A model generated the notes under the pieces. It worked only from the letters and a program-made list of their open reading frames with translations. It made no database searches and was not told the DNA's origin. From Treponema zioleckii (GTDB lineage: Bacteria; Spirochaetota; Spirochaetia; Treponematales; Treponemataceae): DNA of 55,539 bases. This document shows, in pieces, positions 35,310-44,361 of the stretch (its first letter is position 1; the number at the start of each line of letters is the position of its first letter). The stretch is taken from contig NZ_JPUF01000021.1 of the NCBI RefSeq assembly GCF_014737315.1, forward strand, positions 1 through 55,539, written 5' to 3'. Both the position numbers and the translations under genes were made by a program.

Positions 35310-37313
35310 CTAGAATGTGAAAAGTTCATCGTCCTGTGTCACATACCAATTCGAAATGATTCTATTTGAAGCAAAGTCATACCAGCTTACAGAACCATCT
35401 TTGTTGACCAAAATAAGTTTGTCTCCGCTTTTTGACAGTTTTTCTGGATTTCCAGAGCCCCGTTGCAGAACCTGCTCTTCAACGCTATCCTTTTCGAGAT
35501 TGTATGCTTTTAAGGAAGTTTTTCCTAGATTTGTGTACACGTATGGCCATGAAGCAAATGTGAACGAATCATACTCCTCTGTGTTTACAGTGTGGAATGT
35601 TCTAGTTTTCTTTGTTTTTGTATCGTACGCAAAGAAACTTGTGGTTGCTTCTTCATTTTCTGTATCGGATTTTGTTACGATTCCGAATATTTCTGAAGGC
35701 TTTCTTTCTAAGTCGTAACTCAAAGCCGAAACAAGATTTCCTGAAACACTATTTACAGGAACTTTTTCGTTTGATTTGAGGTTCAGGTACAAAAATGGAA
35801 CTTTTGGTGTTGTTCCACGCGTTTTCGCTATGTATAAATTATTTTCTGACAAAAGTTCTGCATCGTAAAGACTTCCGTTTGAATATACAAGAGTTTTCTT
35901 TTTTGAATTCAAATTAAATCTGTATATTTTTGAACTGTCTTCAAGCGCGATAAGATATTCATCAGTGAGTTTGAGACTTTGCAATGGACCTGCGACAGGG
36001 TAGAGAGAAGTCTGCTTGCCTGTTTCTGGGTTAAATAAAACAGCTGCCTTTTTCTTGTTTTTTGCCCACAAAATAAGGTTTGTTTTATATGGAATAATAT
36101 CTGTATAGCCGTCATTTGCTGAGATTTTTTTAGTTTTGTTGTCTGTGTACGAAGTTTCCAAAATTGAATCGTTTGTAAGCAAATAGCAAGTTTCCCCGAT
36201 GTTTGCAACTGCAAGAATCTTTTTGTATTCATTGTCAGTGGCAGCAAATACAGTCTCGTTAGTAGTGCCATCGGCACAATTAAGTTCGTAAACGTTTCCG
36301 TTTGAGGTTCCGATATAAATCATATTTCCTAAAAGAGTTGCGCACGTAATGCTCTCTTTTGAGGCAAGTCCAGTTATGTTTTTTACAAGAACTGGACTTT
36401 TGAGTGTCTTTTTTTCTGGATCAGCTTCAATTTTGTAAAGGCGGTAGCCAAGTTTTGCTTCATTTGTGATGTAATACAAAGCGCTGCTTCGTACTGCTCC
36501 AATCAAAATTGGTTTTGAAACAGCGTAACTTCCTAGTAGTGTGAGGTTGTTCGGATTTTTTGATTTTTCATCTGGCGTTGCCATGTGAATTCTGAGCATA
36601 TCGCCGTTTTTGCCTGTTGTTACGCCGGCCAAGTAGTTTGCGTTGTCAAAAAAACAGACTTGTGACTGAATCAAATCTGTGCGAAGTTTTTTAATGCGTT
36701 TTCCGGTTTTCAAATTGCTGTAGGTAAGATAACCTTTGTTTTCATCGTTTGGAGTGTAAAACGCAATGCTTTTTTCTGAAGATGCAGTATAAACGAAGTC
36801 AATTGCACCTGTGCTGTTTATAAGCACATCCGAAATTTCACCTGTTGCTGTATTTATGAATTTTGTGTCGCTTCCTCTAGTTCCGCAAATCAAGTAAGTT
36901 CCTTGGGCGGAAAAAGCCATTGTTGTAACTTCATCACTCAATCGAATTGTATATTTTTTAGTGAGATTTTCCCAATCCAAAATACTTATATGGTAATTTG
37001 TAAGGTTGTCGGATTCGTAAATTGCGATTTCAGTACCTGTTGGATTTCTTGCAAGCAGTTTGACTGGAAAAGATGCGAACTGAAAATGTTCTCCTTCCAG
37101 CCCAGAAAATTCATTTTTGTCCCATCTGATTACAACTCCGTCTTGGTCAACTGAAAGAATTGATTTATCTTTTGTTTTGTAATTGTTTAATGCTACTATC
37201 ATTTCCACAGACGAATCATGCTTTTGTGCAGAAATATGAGATTGTGCACAAATCGGAATTGAAAGAAAGAATGATGCAACTAATACTGAAAACACTTTTT
37301 TACTTGGATGCAT
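35310..37313 (-). CDS. exported beta-propeller-like protein
   Basis: A 667-residue protein that I do not recognise by name. A signal peptide (KVFSVLVASFFLSIPICAQ) is followed by repeated beta-strand-rich units with DG, GS and Trp-Asp-like turns, for example DQDGVVIRWDKNEF near the start and NKDGSVSWYDFASNRIISNW at the end, which suggest WD40-like blades around a ring. It should be periplasmic. The start at 37313 follows GGGGG by six bases; a TTG at 37328 is also in frame. The first bases overlap the end of rseP, so it belongs to the rseP operon. Its role is not known. Confidence 0.82.
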   Translation of the reverse strand: MHPSKKVFSVLVASFFLSIPICAQSHISAQKHDSSVEMIVALNNYKTKDKSILSVDQDGVVIRWDKNEFSGLEGEHFQFASFPVKLLARNPTGTEIAIYESDNLTNYHISILDWENLTKKYTIRLSDEVTTMAFSAQGTYLICGTRGSDTKFINTATGEISDVLINSTGAIDFVYTASSEKSIAFYTPNDENKGYLTYSNLKTGKRIKKLRTDLIQSQVCFFDNANYLAGVTTGKNGDMLRIHMATPDEKSKNPNNLTLLGSYAVSKPILIGAVRSSALYYITNEAKLGYRLYKIEADPEKKTLKSPVLVKNITGLASKESITCATLLGNMIYIGTSNGNVYELNCADGTTNETVFAATDNEYKKILAVANIGETCYLLTNDSILETSYTDNKTKKISANDGYTDIIPYKTNLILWAKNKKKAAVLFNPETGKQTSLYPVAGPLQSLKLTDEYLIALEDSSKIYRFNLNSKKKTLVYSNGSLYDAELLSENNLYIAKTRGTTPKVPFLYLNLKSNEKVPVNSVSGNLVSALSYDLERKPSEIFGIVTKSDTENEEATTSFFAYDTKTKKTRTFHTVNTEEYDSFTFASWPYVYTNLGKTSLKAYNLEKDSVEEQVLQRGSGNPEKLSKSGDKLILVNKDGSVSWYDFASNRIISNWYVTQDDELFTF

Positions 37314-38421
37314 TAAAAACCCCCACAAAATAATTTATGTCGCTGTATAATGCAATCGAAAACAGCAACAAAATAAAAAATATGCCAATACTTTGTATTA
37401 TAGCACGACTTTTGGAAGAAATCTTAATTTTAAATATAGCTTCGAGAAAAGAAATAAGGACAAGCCAACCGTCCAAAATCGGAATTGGGAGAAGATTCAT
37501 GATGAATAAGGAAAGGCTTATTAGTGCAAGCAATTGCAAAATTGAGGAAATGCCAGTTCTGAAATTCTCGCTGAACCCAGCTCTGCTTGTTGAGCCAAGC
37601 ATTGTCGTGATTCTTGCAGGTCCGCCGACGGTTTCGGTGATTTTTACACCCTTAAATAATGTGGCGAATCCTTTAAAAGTAAGAGCGATTGTTTCTTCCG
37701 TTTGTTTCGCCGCCTGAACCACTGCTCCAAAAAATCCGTATCGTTTTGCTTCTCGTAAGATTCTTGAAGACGGGTTGTTCTCAACACCCAAAAATCCAGC
37801 TCCTGAGTCTTTGTCCATTCCGGAGTGAACGGTGAAAGTTAGTGCTTGCTCGTTCCGATTTACGAGAATCGTCAAGTCTTCGTTTCCTCGTGGCAATATA
37901 GCAGCTCTTAAATCGGCAAAATCTTCTATAATAATGTCATTTACTTTTGTAATTTTATCACCGCTTAAAAGTCCTGCTTTTGCGGCTGGCGAATCTGCCA
38001 AGTATTCGGGAATCAAAATCTTGTTGTCAGCGGCATAATAAGTGTAGCCGAGCATTGCGACAACCATGTATGCAAAAAAAGCAAAGACAAGGTTTGCAAA
38101 AGGACCTGCCAATCCTATAAGTCCTCTGTAAATTGGTTTTGTCCCGTAAAGCGAATCTGAATCAAGAATGACATTTTCTTCTTCTGCATCCTTTTCGCCT
38201 TTCATTGCGCAGTAACCACCAACCGGGAAAAGTGAAATCCTCCAGTCCGTACCGCGAAATTCTTTATGGAGCAGTATCGGCCCCATTCCGATTGAAAATG
38301 CCTCAACTACAACACCAGCCTTTTTTGCCATAAAAAAATGACCTAGTTCGTGCAGAAAGACAATCACGTTTAGGAGTATAAGCCCATAAATCACGGTGAG
38401 AATTGTATTTAAAACTATCAT
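37300..38421 (-). CDS. rseP: site-2 protease RseP
   Basis: A 373-residue intramembrane zinc metalloprotease that cuts anti-sigma factors or signal-peptide remnants. HELGH (His24, Glu25, His28) lies in the first membrane helix, the PDZ domain is at about 130-215 (GLLSGDKITKVNDIIIEDFADL), and the second active-site motif LLPIPILDGW lies in the third membrane helix. The family usually has a longer double PDZ in E. coli; one PDZ is common in other phyla. It overlaps dxr by four bases. Its neighbours dxr, cdsA and uppS are the standard context. Confidence 0.95.
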   Translation of the reverse strand: MIVLNTILTVIYGLILLNVIVFLHELGHFFMAKKAGVVVEAFSIGMGPILLHKEFRGTDWRISLFPVGGYCAMKGEKDAEEENVILDSDSLYGTKPIYRGLIGLAGPFANLVFAFFAYMVVAMLGYTYYAADNKILIPEYLADSPAAKAGLLSGDKITKVNDIIIEDFADLRAAILPRGNEDLTILVNRNEQALTFTVHSGMDKDSGAGFLGVENNPSSRILREAKRYGFFGAVVQAAKQTEETIALTFKGFATLFKGVKITETVGGPARITTMLGSTSRAGFSENFRTGISSILQLLALISLSLFIMNLLPIPILDGWLVLISFLEAIFKIKISSKSRAIIQSIGIFFILLLFSIALYSDINYFVGVFNASK

Positions 38422-39536
38422 TTTGGTAAAAAACTTCTTGCGTAATCGCGGGCAAGGCTGTCAGTCTCAAAGATATCCTTTAAGTCATAAATTTCTTTTG
38501 ACCAATCCTTTTCGAGAACCGAGCTGACTGTTTCTGGAATTTGCGTAAATCCAATTTTTCCATCGATAAATGACTGGACGGCAATTTCATTTGCGGCATT
38601 GAACGCGATAGGGTAGCAGTTATCGTTTCTTGCAGCGTCGTAAGCGAGTTTTAGCATCGGAAAATCATCCGTTCGAGGTTTTTCAAATGTCAAAGTTCGC
38701 TTGCACTCGTTGTTTGTAAAAAGACTGTCGGTTAAATCGAACGGCCGCATAGAATTGCGGTTTATTTTTGGCCAGTCTAAAGCCTGCAAAATAGGATGTT
38801 TCATGTCAGGTTCGCTGAACTGCCCGTAAACAATTCCGTCTTTTGTGCGGACTAGCGAATGAATTATGCTTTGGGGATGTACGACAACTTTTATTTGGTC
38901 TGCTGAAAGATTAAAAAGTCGTTTTGCCTCGATTACTTCAAGCCCCTTGTTTCCGAGCGTTGCTGAATCTATCGTGATTTTTACGCCCATGTTCCAGGTT
39001 GGATGTTTTAATGCATCTGCCACGGTCACGGTTTTTAGTTTTTCTGAATTAAATGTTCTGAAAGGACCGCCGCTCGCAGTGATTATCACGCTGTCAATAT
39101 TTTCTTTACCGCATTGCTTTATCAAGGTAAAAATTGCGGAATGCTCTGAATCAACTGGAAGAATCCTGCAATTATGTTTTTCTGCCAATTTAAAAATCAG
39201 AGGCCCGGCCATTACGACCGACTCTTTGTTTGCGAGGGCCAAATCAATTCCGCTTTCTAGAGCTAATATTGTAGGCATGAGTCCGGCACTGCCTGCGATT
39301 CCGTTTACGATTATATCTGGTTTAGTATTGTCGATAAGTTTTTTTATACCGTCAGAGCCATCTTCCGAGGTAAGGAAAAATGGAGCATGGAATTCTGCTG
39401 ACAATTTTTCAAGTGCTTCTTTTTTTGAATTTGCAGTCAACCCACAAACGCTAAAACGTTCGTTTTCGGAACGTATGATATCAAGCGTGCTTGTTCCAAT
39501 TGAACCTGTACAACCGAGAACTAATACTTTCTTCAT
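38418..39536 (-). CDS. dxr: 1-deoxy-D-xylulose 5-phosphate reductoisomerase
   Basis: Dxr (IspC) converts DXP to 2-C-methyl-D-erythritol 4-phosphate with NADPH, the committed step of the MEP route to isoprenoids. The 372-residue enzyme has LGCTGSIGTSTLDII at the start, ANKESVVMAG, the catalytic PVDSEHSAIF, TASGGPFR, and HPTWNMGVKITIDSATLGNKGLE (quoted here only as a region near 185-207). No Shine-Dalgarno sequence precedes the ATG; a TATAAT box ends seven bases before it, so a leaderless transcript is likely in addition to read-through from cdsA. It overlaps rseP by four bases. Confidence 0.97.
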   Translation of the reverse strand: MKKVLVLGCTGSIGTSTLDIIRSENERFSVCGLTANSKKEALEKLSAEFHAPFFLTSEDGSDGIKKLIDNTKPDIIVNGIAGSAGLMPTILALESGIDLALANKESVVMAGPLIFKLAEKHNCRILPVDSEHSAIFTLIKQCGKENIDSVIITASGGPFRTFNSEKLKTVTVADALKHPTWNMGVKITIDSATLGNKGLEVIEAKRLFNLSADQIKVVVHPQSIIHSLVRTKDGIVYGQFSEPDMKHPILQALDWPKINRNSMRPFDLTDSLFTNNECKRTLTFEKPRTDDFPMLKLAYDAARNDNCYPIAFNAANEIAVQSFIDGKIGFTQIPETVSSVLEKDWSKEIYDLKDIFETDSLARDYARSFLPK

Positions 39537-39543
39537 ATTCTAA

Positions 39544-39572
39544 ATTATAATTTATTATTTTGCCGTGAACAA
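39544..39572 (-). promoter_or_regulatory. sigma-70 promoter of dxr, start site at the ATG
   Basis: TTGTTC (39567-39572) within the end of cdsA, 17-base spacer, exact TATAAT (39544-39549). The predicted transcript start is 39537, one base before the dxr ATG. Confidence 0.6.
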
Positions 39573-40415
39573 TAACGTATATGATAAATAGTAAATAGGG
39601 GCTGCAAATACGATTGAATCCAATGAATCTAGCATTCCGCCACGTCCTGGAATAAGATGCCCGCTGTCTTTAACACCACTTGACCGCTTAAAAACAGATT
39701 CTACCAAATCTCCGATTATAGCTCCCAAAGCGGTTAGCAAGCCTAAAATGACAACTTTTATAATTCCAGACGGAGCGTTTTCACCAAAAATAGAATTGTC
39801 GAGCCAAACAAAATGTGCGAAAACTCCGATTGCTACAGAACCTACGAAGCCTCCGCAGAACCCCGCAATACTTTTATTAGGACTTGCTTTTATAAATCCC
39901 TTGTTGTTTTTTCCAAAAAGATTTCCGAAAAGCCAAGCCAAAGAGTCGCAGAAAAAAACCATCAAAAGATAAACTGCAAGAATCATTCTTGAGTTTTCAA
40001 TTATTGTCATTCTTCCAATGAATGCGGTAAAAAATCCGCAATAAAGAATTGTGAATGCAGAAGTAAGAATATTGCTGTTGGAATTTGAAAATTCGGTTGA
40101 TGTTATGACCTCCCAAGCGAGGCAGACCATAATTGCCCCCATGAAAACGTAATTCATTAATGCTTCATGAAGACCAAAAATTGCATATAACGATGTCATA
40201 AGCGTCGTTAAGACTGTCATTGAAATAACTAGGACTTTTGGCTGCAATTTAAATTGCTTACTCAGCATATTGTGCATTTCGTTTGCGGCGAGGGCAGAAA
40301 CCAAAATAAGCACAATATGAAGTGGAAGATGATTGTATACATTTATGAAGACAAGCCCGACAAATAATGGGACTCCTATTATAAATGTAAAAAGTCTAGG
40401 AAGAACCTTGTTCAT
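39555..40415 (-). CDS. cdsA: phosphatidate cytidylyltransferase CdsA
   Basis: CdsA makes CDP-diacylglycerol from phosphatidic acid and CTP, the precursor of membrane phospholipids. The 286-residue product has about eight membrane segments and the family signature near the C terminus: SVFKRSSGVKDSGHLIPGRGG followed by MLDSLDSIVFAAP. The FFCDSLAWLFGNLFGKN segment (about 152-168) is also conserved. It lies 52 bases after uppS and is probably read from the same transcript. Confidence 0.96.
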   Translation of the reverse strand: MNKVLPRLFTFIIGVPLFVGLVFINVYNHLPLHIVLILVSALAANEMHNMLSKQFKLQPKVLVISMTVLTTLMTSLYAIFGLHEALMNYVFMGAIMVCLAWEVITSTEFSNSNSNILTSAFTILYCGFFTAFIGRMTIIENSRMILAVYLLMVFFCDSLAWLFGNLFGKNNKGFIKASPNKSIAGFCGGFVGSVAIGVFAHFVWLDNSIFGENAPSGIIKVVILGLLTALGAIIGDLVESVFKRSSGVKDSGHLIPGRGGMLDSLDSIVFAAPIYYLSYTLLFTAK

Positions 40416-40467
40416 ATTTTTGTATGCTCCTTTGGTTGCAACGGTGTATTATTTTTATAGAAGATTT

Positions 40468-41193
40468 TTATGAATTTTGTTCTGGCACAGCACCAAAACG
40501 TCTTGTTCTGTGCTGAAAATCTTCTATATCTTTGTAAAATTCTTTTTCATCATAATCAGGCCAAAGAGTATCGGAAAAAATGAACTCTGAATAAGCACAT
40601 TGCCAAAGCATAAAATTACTGAGACGTTTTTCACCGCCAGTACGAATCAACAAATCTACGTCTGGAATATTTGGAATATCCAAAGACTTAGAAATGGTCT
40701 CTTCTGTTATATCCTCTGATTTTGTGCCAGAACTGATTAGTTTTTTTACGCCGCGCACAATTTCGTCACGGCTACCATAATTAATGGCAAGAATACAAGT
40801 TGTACCTGTAAAATTTTCGGTATCTTTTTTGGCATTTATTATTTCTTTTTGAACATCTTCAGGAAGTCCTGCGAGATTTCCGATATGGTCAATTTTTATG
40901 CCATGTTTAATGTAAAAATCAAATTCTGCCCGTAGGTGGCTTCGTATCAAATTCATAAGATAGCCAACTTCTTCTTGGGCTCGTTTCCAATTTTCAGTCG
41001 AGAAAGTGTAGAGTGTAATATATTTTATTCCAAGCTCCGCTGCGGCAGCAACAATTTTCTTTGCTGAAGTCAAACCTTGCTTATGTCCCGCTGTTCTTGG
41101 AAGCATTCTTTTCTTTGCCCAGCGACCGTTTCCGTCCATAATAATTCCGATATGTTCTGGAAGTCCCTGAGCAATCAATTCGTCTTTTGTCAT
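40468..41193 (-). CDS. uppS: undecaprenyl diphosphate synthase
   Basis: UppS extends farnesyl diphosphate with isopentenyl units to make the C55 lipid carrier for cell-wall synthesis. The 241-residue product has IGIIMDGNGRWAKKRMLPRTAGH with catalytic Asp20, TLYTFSTENWKRAQEEV, and the C-terminal DLLIRTGGEKRLSNFMLWQ followed by SEFIF. It begins 11 bases after frr with no clear ribosome-binding site and is thus likely coupled. It works next to Dxr in isoprenoid supply. Confidence 0.97.
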   Translation of the reverse strand: MTKDELIAQGLPEHIGIIMDGNGRWAKKRMLPRTAGHKQGLTSAKKIVAAAAELGIKYITLYTFSTENWKRAQEEVGYLMNLIRSHLRAEFDFYIKHGIKIDHIGNLAGLPEDVQKEIINAKKDTENFTGTTCILAINYGSRDEIVRGVKKLISSGTKSEDITEETISKSLDIPNIPDVDLLIRTGGEKRLSNFMLWQCAYSEFIFSDTLWPDYDEKEFYKDIEDFQHRTRRFGAVPEQNS

Positions 41194-41204
41194 CTATAAA
41201 TGTT

Positions 41205-41747
41205 CTAAGCGAGAATCTCTTTTTCTTTTGCGTCACAAACAGACTGAATGTCAGCAACAAATTTGTCTGTAAGTTTCTGAAGATCATCAGTTTCTTTTTT
41301 CAACTGATCCTCTGTAATCTCGCCAGCTTTCTGCTGTTTTTTCAAATCGTCATTTCCGTCGCGACGAACGTTACGGATCGTAGTTTTGTAATTTTCTGCA
41401 ATACCTTTAGCCTGTTTTACAAGCTCTTTTCGTCGGTCAGCAGTGAGAGCAGGAATCTGAATTCGGATAACTTTTCCATCGTTTGATGGGTTTAATCCTA
41501 AGTCAGCAACCTGAATAGCTTTCTCAATTTCAGAGATAAGTGATTTGTCGAATGGAGAGATAACAACAGTGCGGGCTTCTGGAATAGAGATTGTCGCAAC
41601 CTGATTCAAAGGTGATTTGTCTCCATAATAATCAACACGAACTTTATCAAAAATTGATGCAGACGCACGACCTGTACGGATTGTGTTCATTTCATTTTTG
41701 AAGCCTTCAAGGGTTTTTTCCATCTTTGATTTTGCGTCGAAAGCCAT
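41205..41747 (-). CDS. frr: ribosome recycling factor
   Basis: RRF splits post-termination ribosomes with EF-G. The 180-residue product shows the family pattern: TLEGFKNEMNTIRTGRAS, YYGDKSPLNQVATISIPE, the RTVVISPFDKSLISEIEKAI segment and a C-terminal RKELVKQAKGIAENYKTTIRNVRRD region, each given here as short excerpts. AAAGGAG precedes the ATG. A terminator separates it from tsf. Confidence 0.97.
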   Translation of the reverse strand: MAFDAKSKMEKTLEGFKNEMNTIRTGRASASIFDKVRVDYYGDKSPLNQVATISIPEARTVVISPFDKSLISEIEKAIQVADLGLNPSNDGKVIRIQIPALTADRRKELVKQAKGIAENYKTTIRNVRRDGNDDLKKQQKAGEITEDQLKKETDDLQKLTDKFVADIQSVCDAKEKEILA

Positions 41748-41793
41748 AATTTTCTCCTTTTATTTACAGTTTTTAAACAGTAATAAATTAAAA

Positions 41794-41840
41794 GGGCTGT
41801 CTGCAAGAAAGAATCTCAGGAGATTCTGTTCAGACAGCCC
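41794..41840 (-). terminator. terminator after tsf
   Basis: GGGCTGTCTG and CAGACAGCCC form a ten-base-pair outer stem, with an inner GAATCT/AGATTC hairpin. On the minus strand TTTTAATTT follows. It ends the rpsB-tsf transcript. Confidence 0.85.
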
Positions 41841-41855
41841 CGTTTTTAAGCGATG

Positions 41856-42689
41856 TTACTTACCAAGCACGAAAAGAATAACTTTCGCGAATGAAAGTTT
41901 TGCACCAACAGTCTTTGAAAGTTCTTCGAGTTTTTTCTCTACAGAAACTTTCTCATCATTGATGAATTTCTGGTCAACGAAACAAATCTCATCGAGGAGT
42001 TTTGTAACTTTTCCCTGAAGAATACCGTCTTTAACGTTCTGTGGTTTAGATTCCATTTTTGGATCAGCTGCCATCTGAGAAGCGAAGATTTCTCTCTGCT
42101 CGTCGATGAAAGACTGTGGAACTTCTTCTTTTCGAACGTATGAAGGTGTGTAAGCTGCAAGGTGGAGACAACATTCATTAGCAAATGCCTTTACTTCATC
42201 CTTGTCTGAGCCTTCGATTACAACAACTGAACCAATCTTGTTGTTGAAGTGAACATATGTTGCTGCAGCTGCATTAGCTGGAACTTCAATAAATTCTGCA
42301 CGGCGAACAGACATGTTCTCGCGGAATTTGATTGCAATTTCATCGATGAGAGCTTTGTGCTCGTCTGTTGCACCAGATTTTCCTGCAGCCATTGTGATTT
42401 CTGCTGCTTTCTCTGCAACAGCGCCGAAGTCTGCATTGTTAGAAACAAAGTCTGTTTCACAAGTAACTTCAACAATTGCGATTTTATTGCCGTCTCTTTT
42501 TGCAACGATGCGTCCCTCGGCTGTAGCGCGGTCAGAACGTTTTGCCATTGCAGCAAGACCTTTCTCTTTCAAAATTTTCTCAGCTTCTGCCATGTTTCCA
42601 TCAGCCTGCTGGAGTGCTTTTTTACAATCAAGCATTCCGGCACCTGTAGACTCACGCAAAGCTTTTACGTCAGCAGCTGTAAATGCCAT
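41856..42689 (-). CDS. tsf: translation elongation factor Ts
   Basis: EF-Ts recycles EF-Tu by releasing GDP. The 277-residue product begins MAFTAADVKALRESTGAGMLDCKKAL-like, quoted in short as LRESTGAGMLDCKKAL, and contains EVTCETDFVSNN, which holds the conserved TDFV motif that contacts EF-Tu, and a core domain ending in a coiled segment. It follows rpsB by 17 bases, the normal pairing. Confidence 0.97.
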   Translation of the reverse strand: MAFTAADVKALRESTGAGMLDCKKALQQADGNMAEAEKILKEKGLAAMAKRSDRATAEGRIVAKRDGNKIAIVEVTCETDFVSNNADFGAVAEKAAEITMAAGKSGATDEHKALIDEIAIKFRENMSVRRAEFIEVPANAAAATYVHFNNKIGSVVVIEGSDKDEVKAFANECCLHLAAYTPSYVRKEEVPQSFIDEQREIFASQMAADPKMESKPQNVKDGILQGKVTKLLDEICFVDQKFINDEKVSVEKKLEELSKTVGAKLSFAKVILFVLGK

Positions 42690-42706
42690 TATAAATCCCC
42701 TGAAAA

Positions 42707-43567
42707 TTATTTGTTGAATTTCTCTGCCAAATCTTCGTCATCGTCTTCGTCAGATTCGATGTCTTCTTCTTTGACTTCTGTAGGTGTATAGTTGCTGTAG
42801 TCAACGATTTCTTCATCATCTTTCTTTGTAGAAGCATCTGTAACAACATCGTCGTCGTTAAGGCTTTCGATGATTTTCAATCCCTGTTCGTTGTCTGCTT
42901 CGATAACTGCGTTAGCAATGATTGAAGTGAAGAGGCTGATAGCACGAATAGCATCATCGTTTCCTGGGATAGGGTAGTCGATTCCCTCTGGGTTACAGTT
43001 TGTATCAACAACTGCTACTACAGGGATTCCCATTCTGTGAGCTTCTGCTACTGCAATCTGCTCTTTGTGTGTATCGATAATGAAGATAACTCCTGGAAGC
43101 TCTTTCATTTCTTTGATGCCACCGAGGTTCTTCTCAAGTTTAGCTTTTTCTTTCTGGAATTCAGATACTTCTTTCTTTGTAAGATTGTCAAAAGTACCGT
43201 CTACTTCCATCTTCTCGATTTTCTTAAGTCTCTGGAGTGATTTTTTGATTGTAGTGAAGTTTGTAAGCATACCACCGAGCCAGCGGTTGTTTACATAATA
43301 CATTCCACAGCGCTCAGCTTCTTTAGCGATAGCCTGCTGTGCCTGTTTTTTTGTTCCTACGAACAATACAGATTTTCCAGAAGAAACAATCTTGCGAACT
43401 GCTTCATAGCTGTCTTTAATAGCAGCGATTGTTTTCTGCAAGTCAATGATATGGATTCCATTGCGCTCTGCGAAGATATACTTCTTCATGCGTGGATCCC
43501 AACGTTTTACCTGGTGACCAAAGTGTACACCAGACTCAAGCAAACTTTTCATGGTTACAACTGCCAT
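42707..43567 (-). CDS. rpsB: 30S ribosomal protein S2
   Basis: S2 binds the back of the small subunit. The 286-residue product begins [19 protein letters not shown] and contains [20 protein letters not shown], the [11 protein letters not shown] segment, [12 protein letters not shown] and [12 protein letters not shown]. The C-terminal tail of about 45 residues is very acidic ([17 protein letters not shown]) and longer than in E. coli. The start at 43567 is chosen because AAGGAG lies seven bases upstream; a GTG at 43582 overlaps that site. Confidence 0.97.
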   Translation of the reverse strand: MAVVTMKSLLESGVHFGHQVKRWDPRMKKYIFAERNGIHIIDLQKTIAAIKDSYEAVRKIVSSGKSVLFVGTKKQAQQAIAKEAERCGMYYVNNRWLGGMLTNFTTIKKSLQRLKKIEKMEVDGTFDNLTKKEVSEFQKEKAKLEKNLGGIKEMKELPGVIFIIDTHKEQIAVAEAHRMGIPVVAVVDTNCNPEGIDYPIPGNDDAIRAISLFTSIIANAVIEADNEQGLKIIESLNDDDVVTDASTKKDDEEIVDYSNYTPTEVKEEDIESDEDDDEDLAEKFNK

Positions 43568-43583
43568 GAGTTTCTCCTTCACC

Positions 43584-43603
43584 GGAAAATAAAATTATTT
43601 TCC
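43584..43603 (-). other. hairpin in the rpsB leader
   Basis: GGAAAATA and TATTTTCC form an eight-base-pair stem just upstream of the rpsB ribosome-binding site. S2 messages are autoregulated in other bacteria; whether this hairpin takes part is inference. Two further small inverted repeats lie between it and maf. Confidence 0.35.
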
Positions 43604-43688
43604 ACCGTTCTCTAGTTCTCGTAATCCTGCCAAATAGACTAGGATTCGGAAGATATGCAGAATTCCTAAAGGATTCTGACAAGATTCA

Positions 43689-44267
43689 TCATACAAATGA
43701 GTAACCTTGTTCTGTTAAAATATCATATATTTCAAACATAGGCAAGCCGACAACGGTATCAAAATTCCCGATAATTCTCTTTATTAGGGCAGAGCCTTTT
43801 TCCTGAATCTTGTAGCCTCCTGCAGCATCCTGCCATTCGTTTGTCGAAAGGTACCATTCAATGTCGCTTTCACTGAGCTTTTTGAATTCAACTTCCGTCC
43901 TGCAACTTCTTTGGATTATTTTTTTTGTGCTTGCGTTGGCAACGGCTATTCCTGTGATTACGCTTTGTGTTCGTCCGCTGAATTCTTTTAAGAATGTTCT
44001 AGCTTCCTGAATGTCTTTTGGTTTGCCGTAAAATTTATTTTCCAACACGATTGCCGTATCCGCTCCTATAACGAATCTTTCTGAAAAATCATAATTTTGA
44101 AGAATTGAGTGAACTTTTCTTGATGCAAGAATTTCCGGGACTTTTTCAAGATCTTTTTCTGTGAATGTCTCGTCGCAAAGCGGTTTTTTTACGTCAAATG
44201 GAATTTCAAAAAGATTCAGAAGTTGCCTGCGTCGCGGGGATGAAGAGGCGAGTATTATTTTTTCCAT
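43689..44267 (-). CDS. maf: Maf-family nucleotide pyrophosphatase
   Basis: Maf proteins remove pyrophosphate from dTTP, UTP or modified nucleotides. The 192-residue product has LASSSPRRRQLLNL at the N terminus, GADTAIVLENKFYGKP in the middle and AGGYKIQEKGSALIKRI near the C terminus, all signatures of the family. No Shine-Dalgarno sequence is clear before the ATG. It lies upstream of rpsB and downstream of a terminator. Confidence 0.95.
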   Translation of the reverse strand: MEKIILASSSPRRRQLLNLFEIPFDVKKPLCDETFTEKDLEKVPEILASRKVHSILQNYDFSERFVIGADTAIVLENKFYGKPKDIQEARTFLKEFSGRTQSVITGIAVANASTKKIIQRSCRTEVEFKKLSESDIEWYLSTNEWQDAAGGYKIQEKGSALIKRIIGNFDTVVGLPMFEIYDILTEQGYSFV

Positions 44268-44292
44268 AATTTATAATTTGGTATTGAATAAA

Positions 44293-44327
44293 AAAAGGGA
44301 TTGCAATTTGTGGTCACAATCCCTTTT
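44293..44327 (-). terminator. terminator after the HEAT-like gene
   Basis: AAAAGGGATTG and CAATCCCTTTT form an 11-base-pair stem followed by seven T on the minus strand. Confidence 0.88.
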
Positions 44328-44361
44328 AACATTAACAAACTGGATGTCTTGAATGTCTTAA

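Noticed and set aside
38866-39543. Plus-strand open frame of 225 codons
   Set aside because: It lies wholly antisense to dxr, whose motifs are clear, and has no family pattern.
42249-42791. Cysteine-rich plus-strand open frame
   Set aside because: It is antisense to tsf and rpsB; the Cys codons come from Ala and Thr codons on the other strand.
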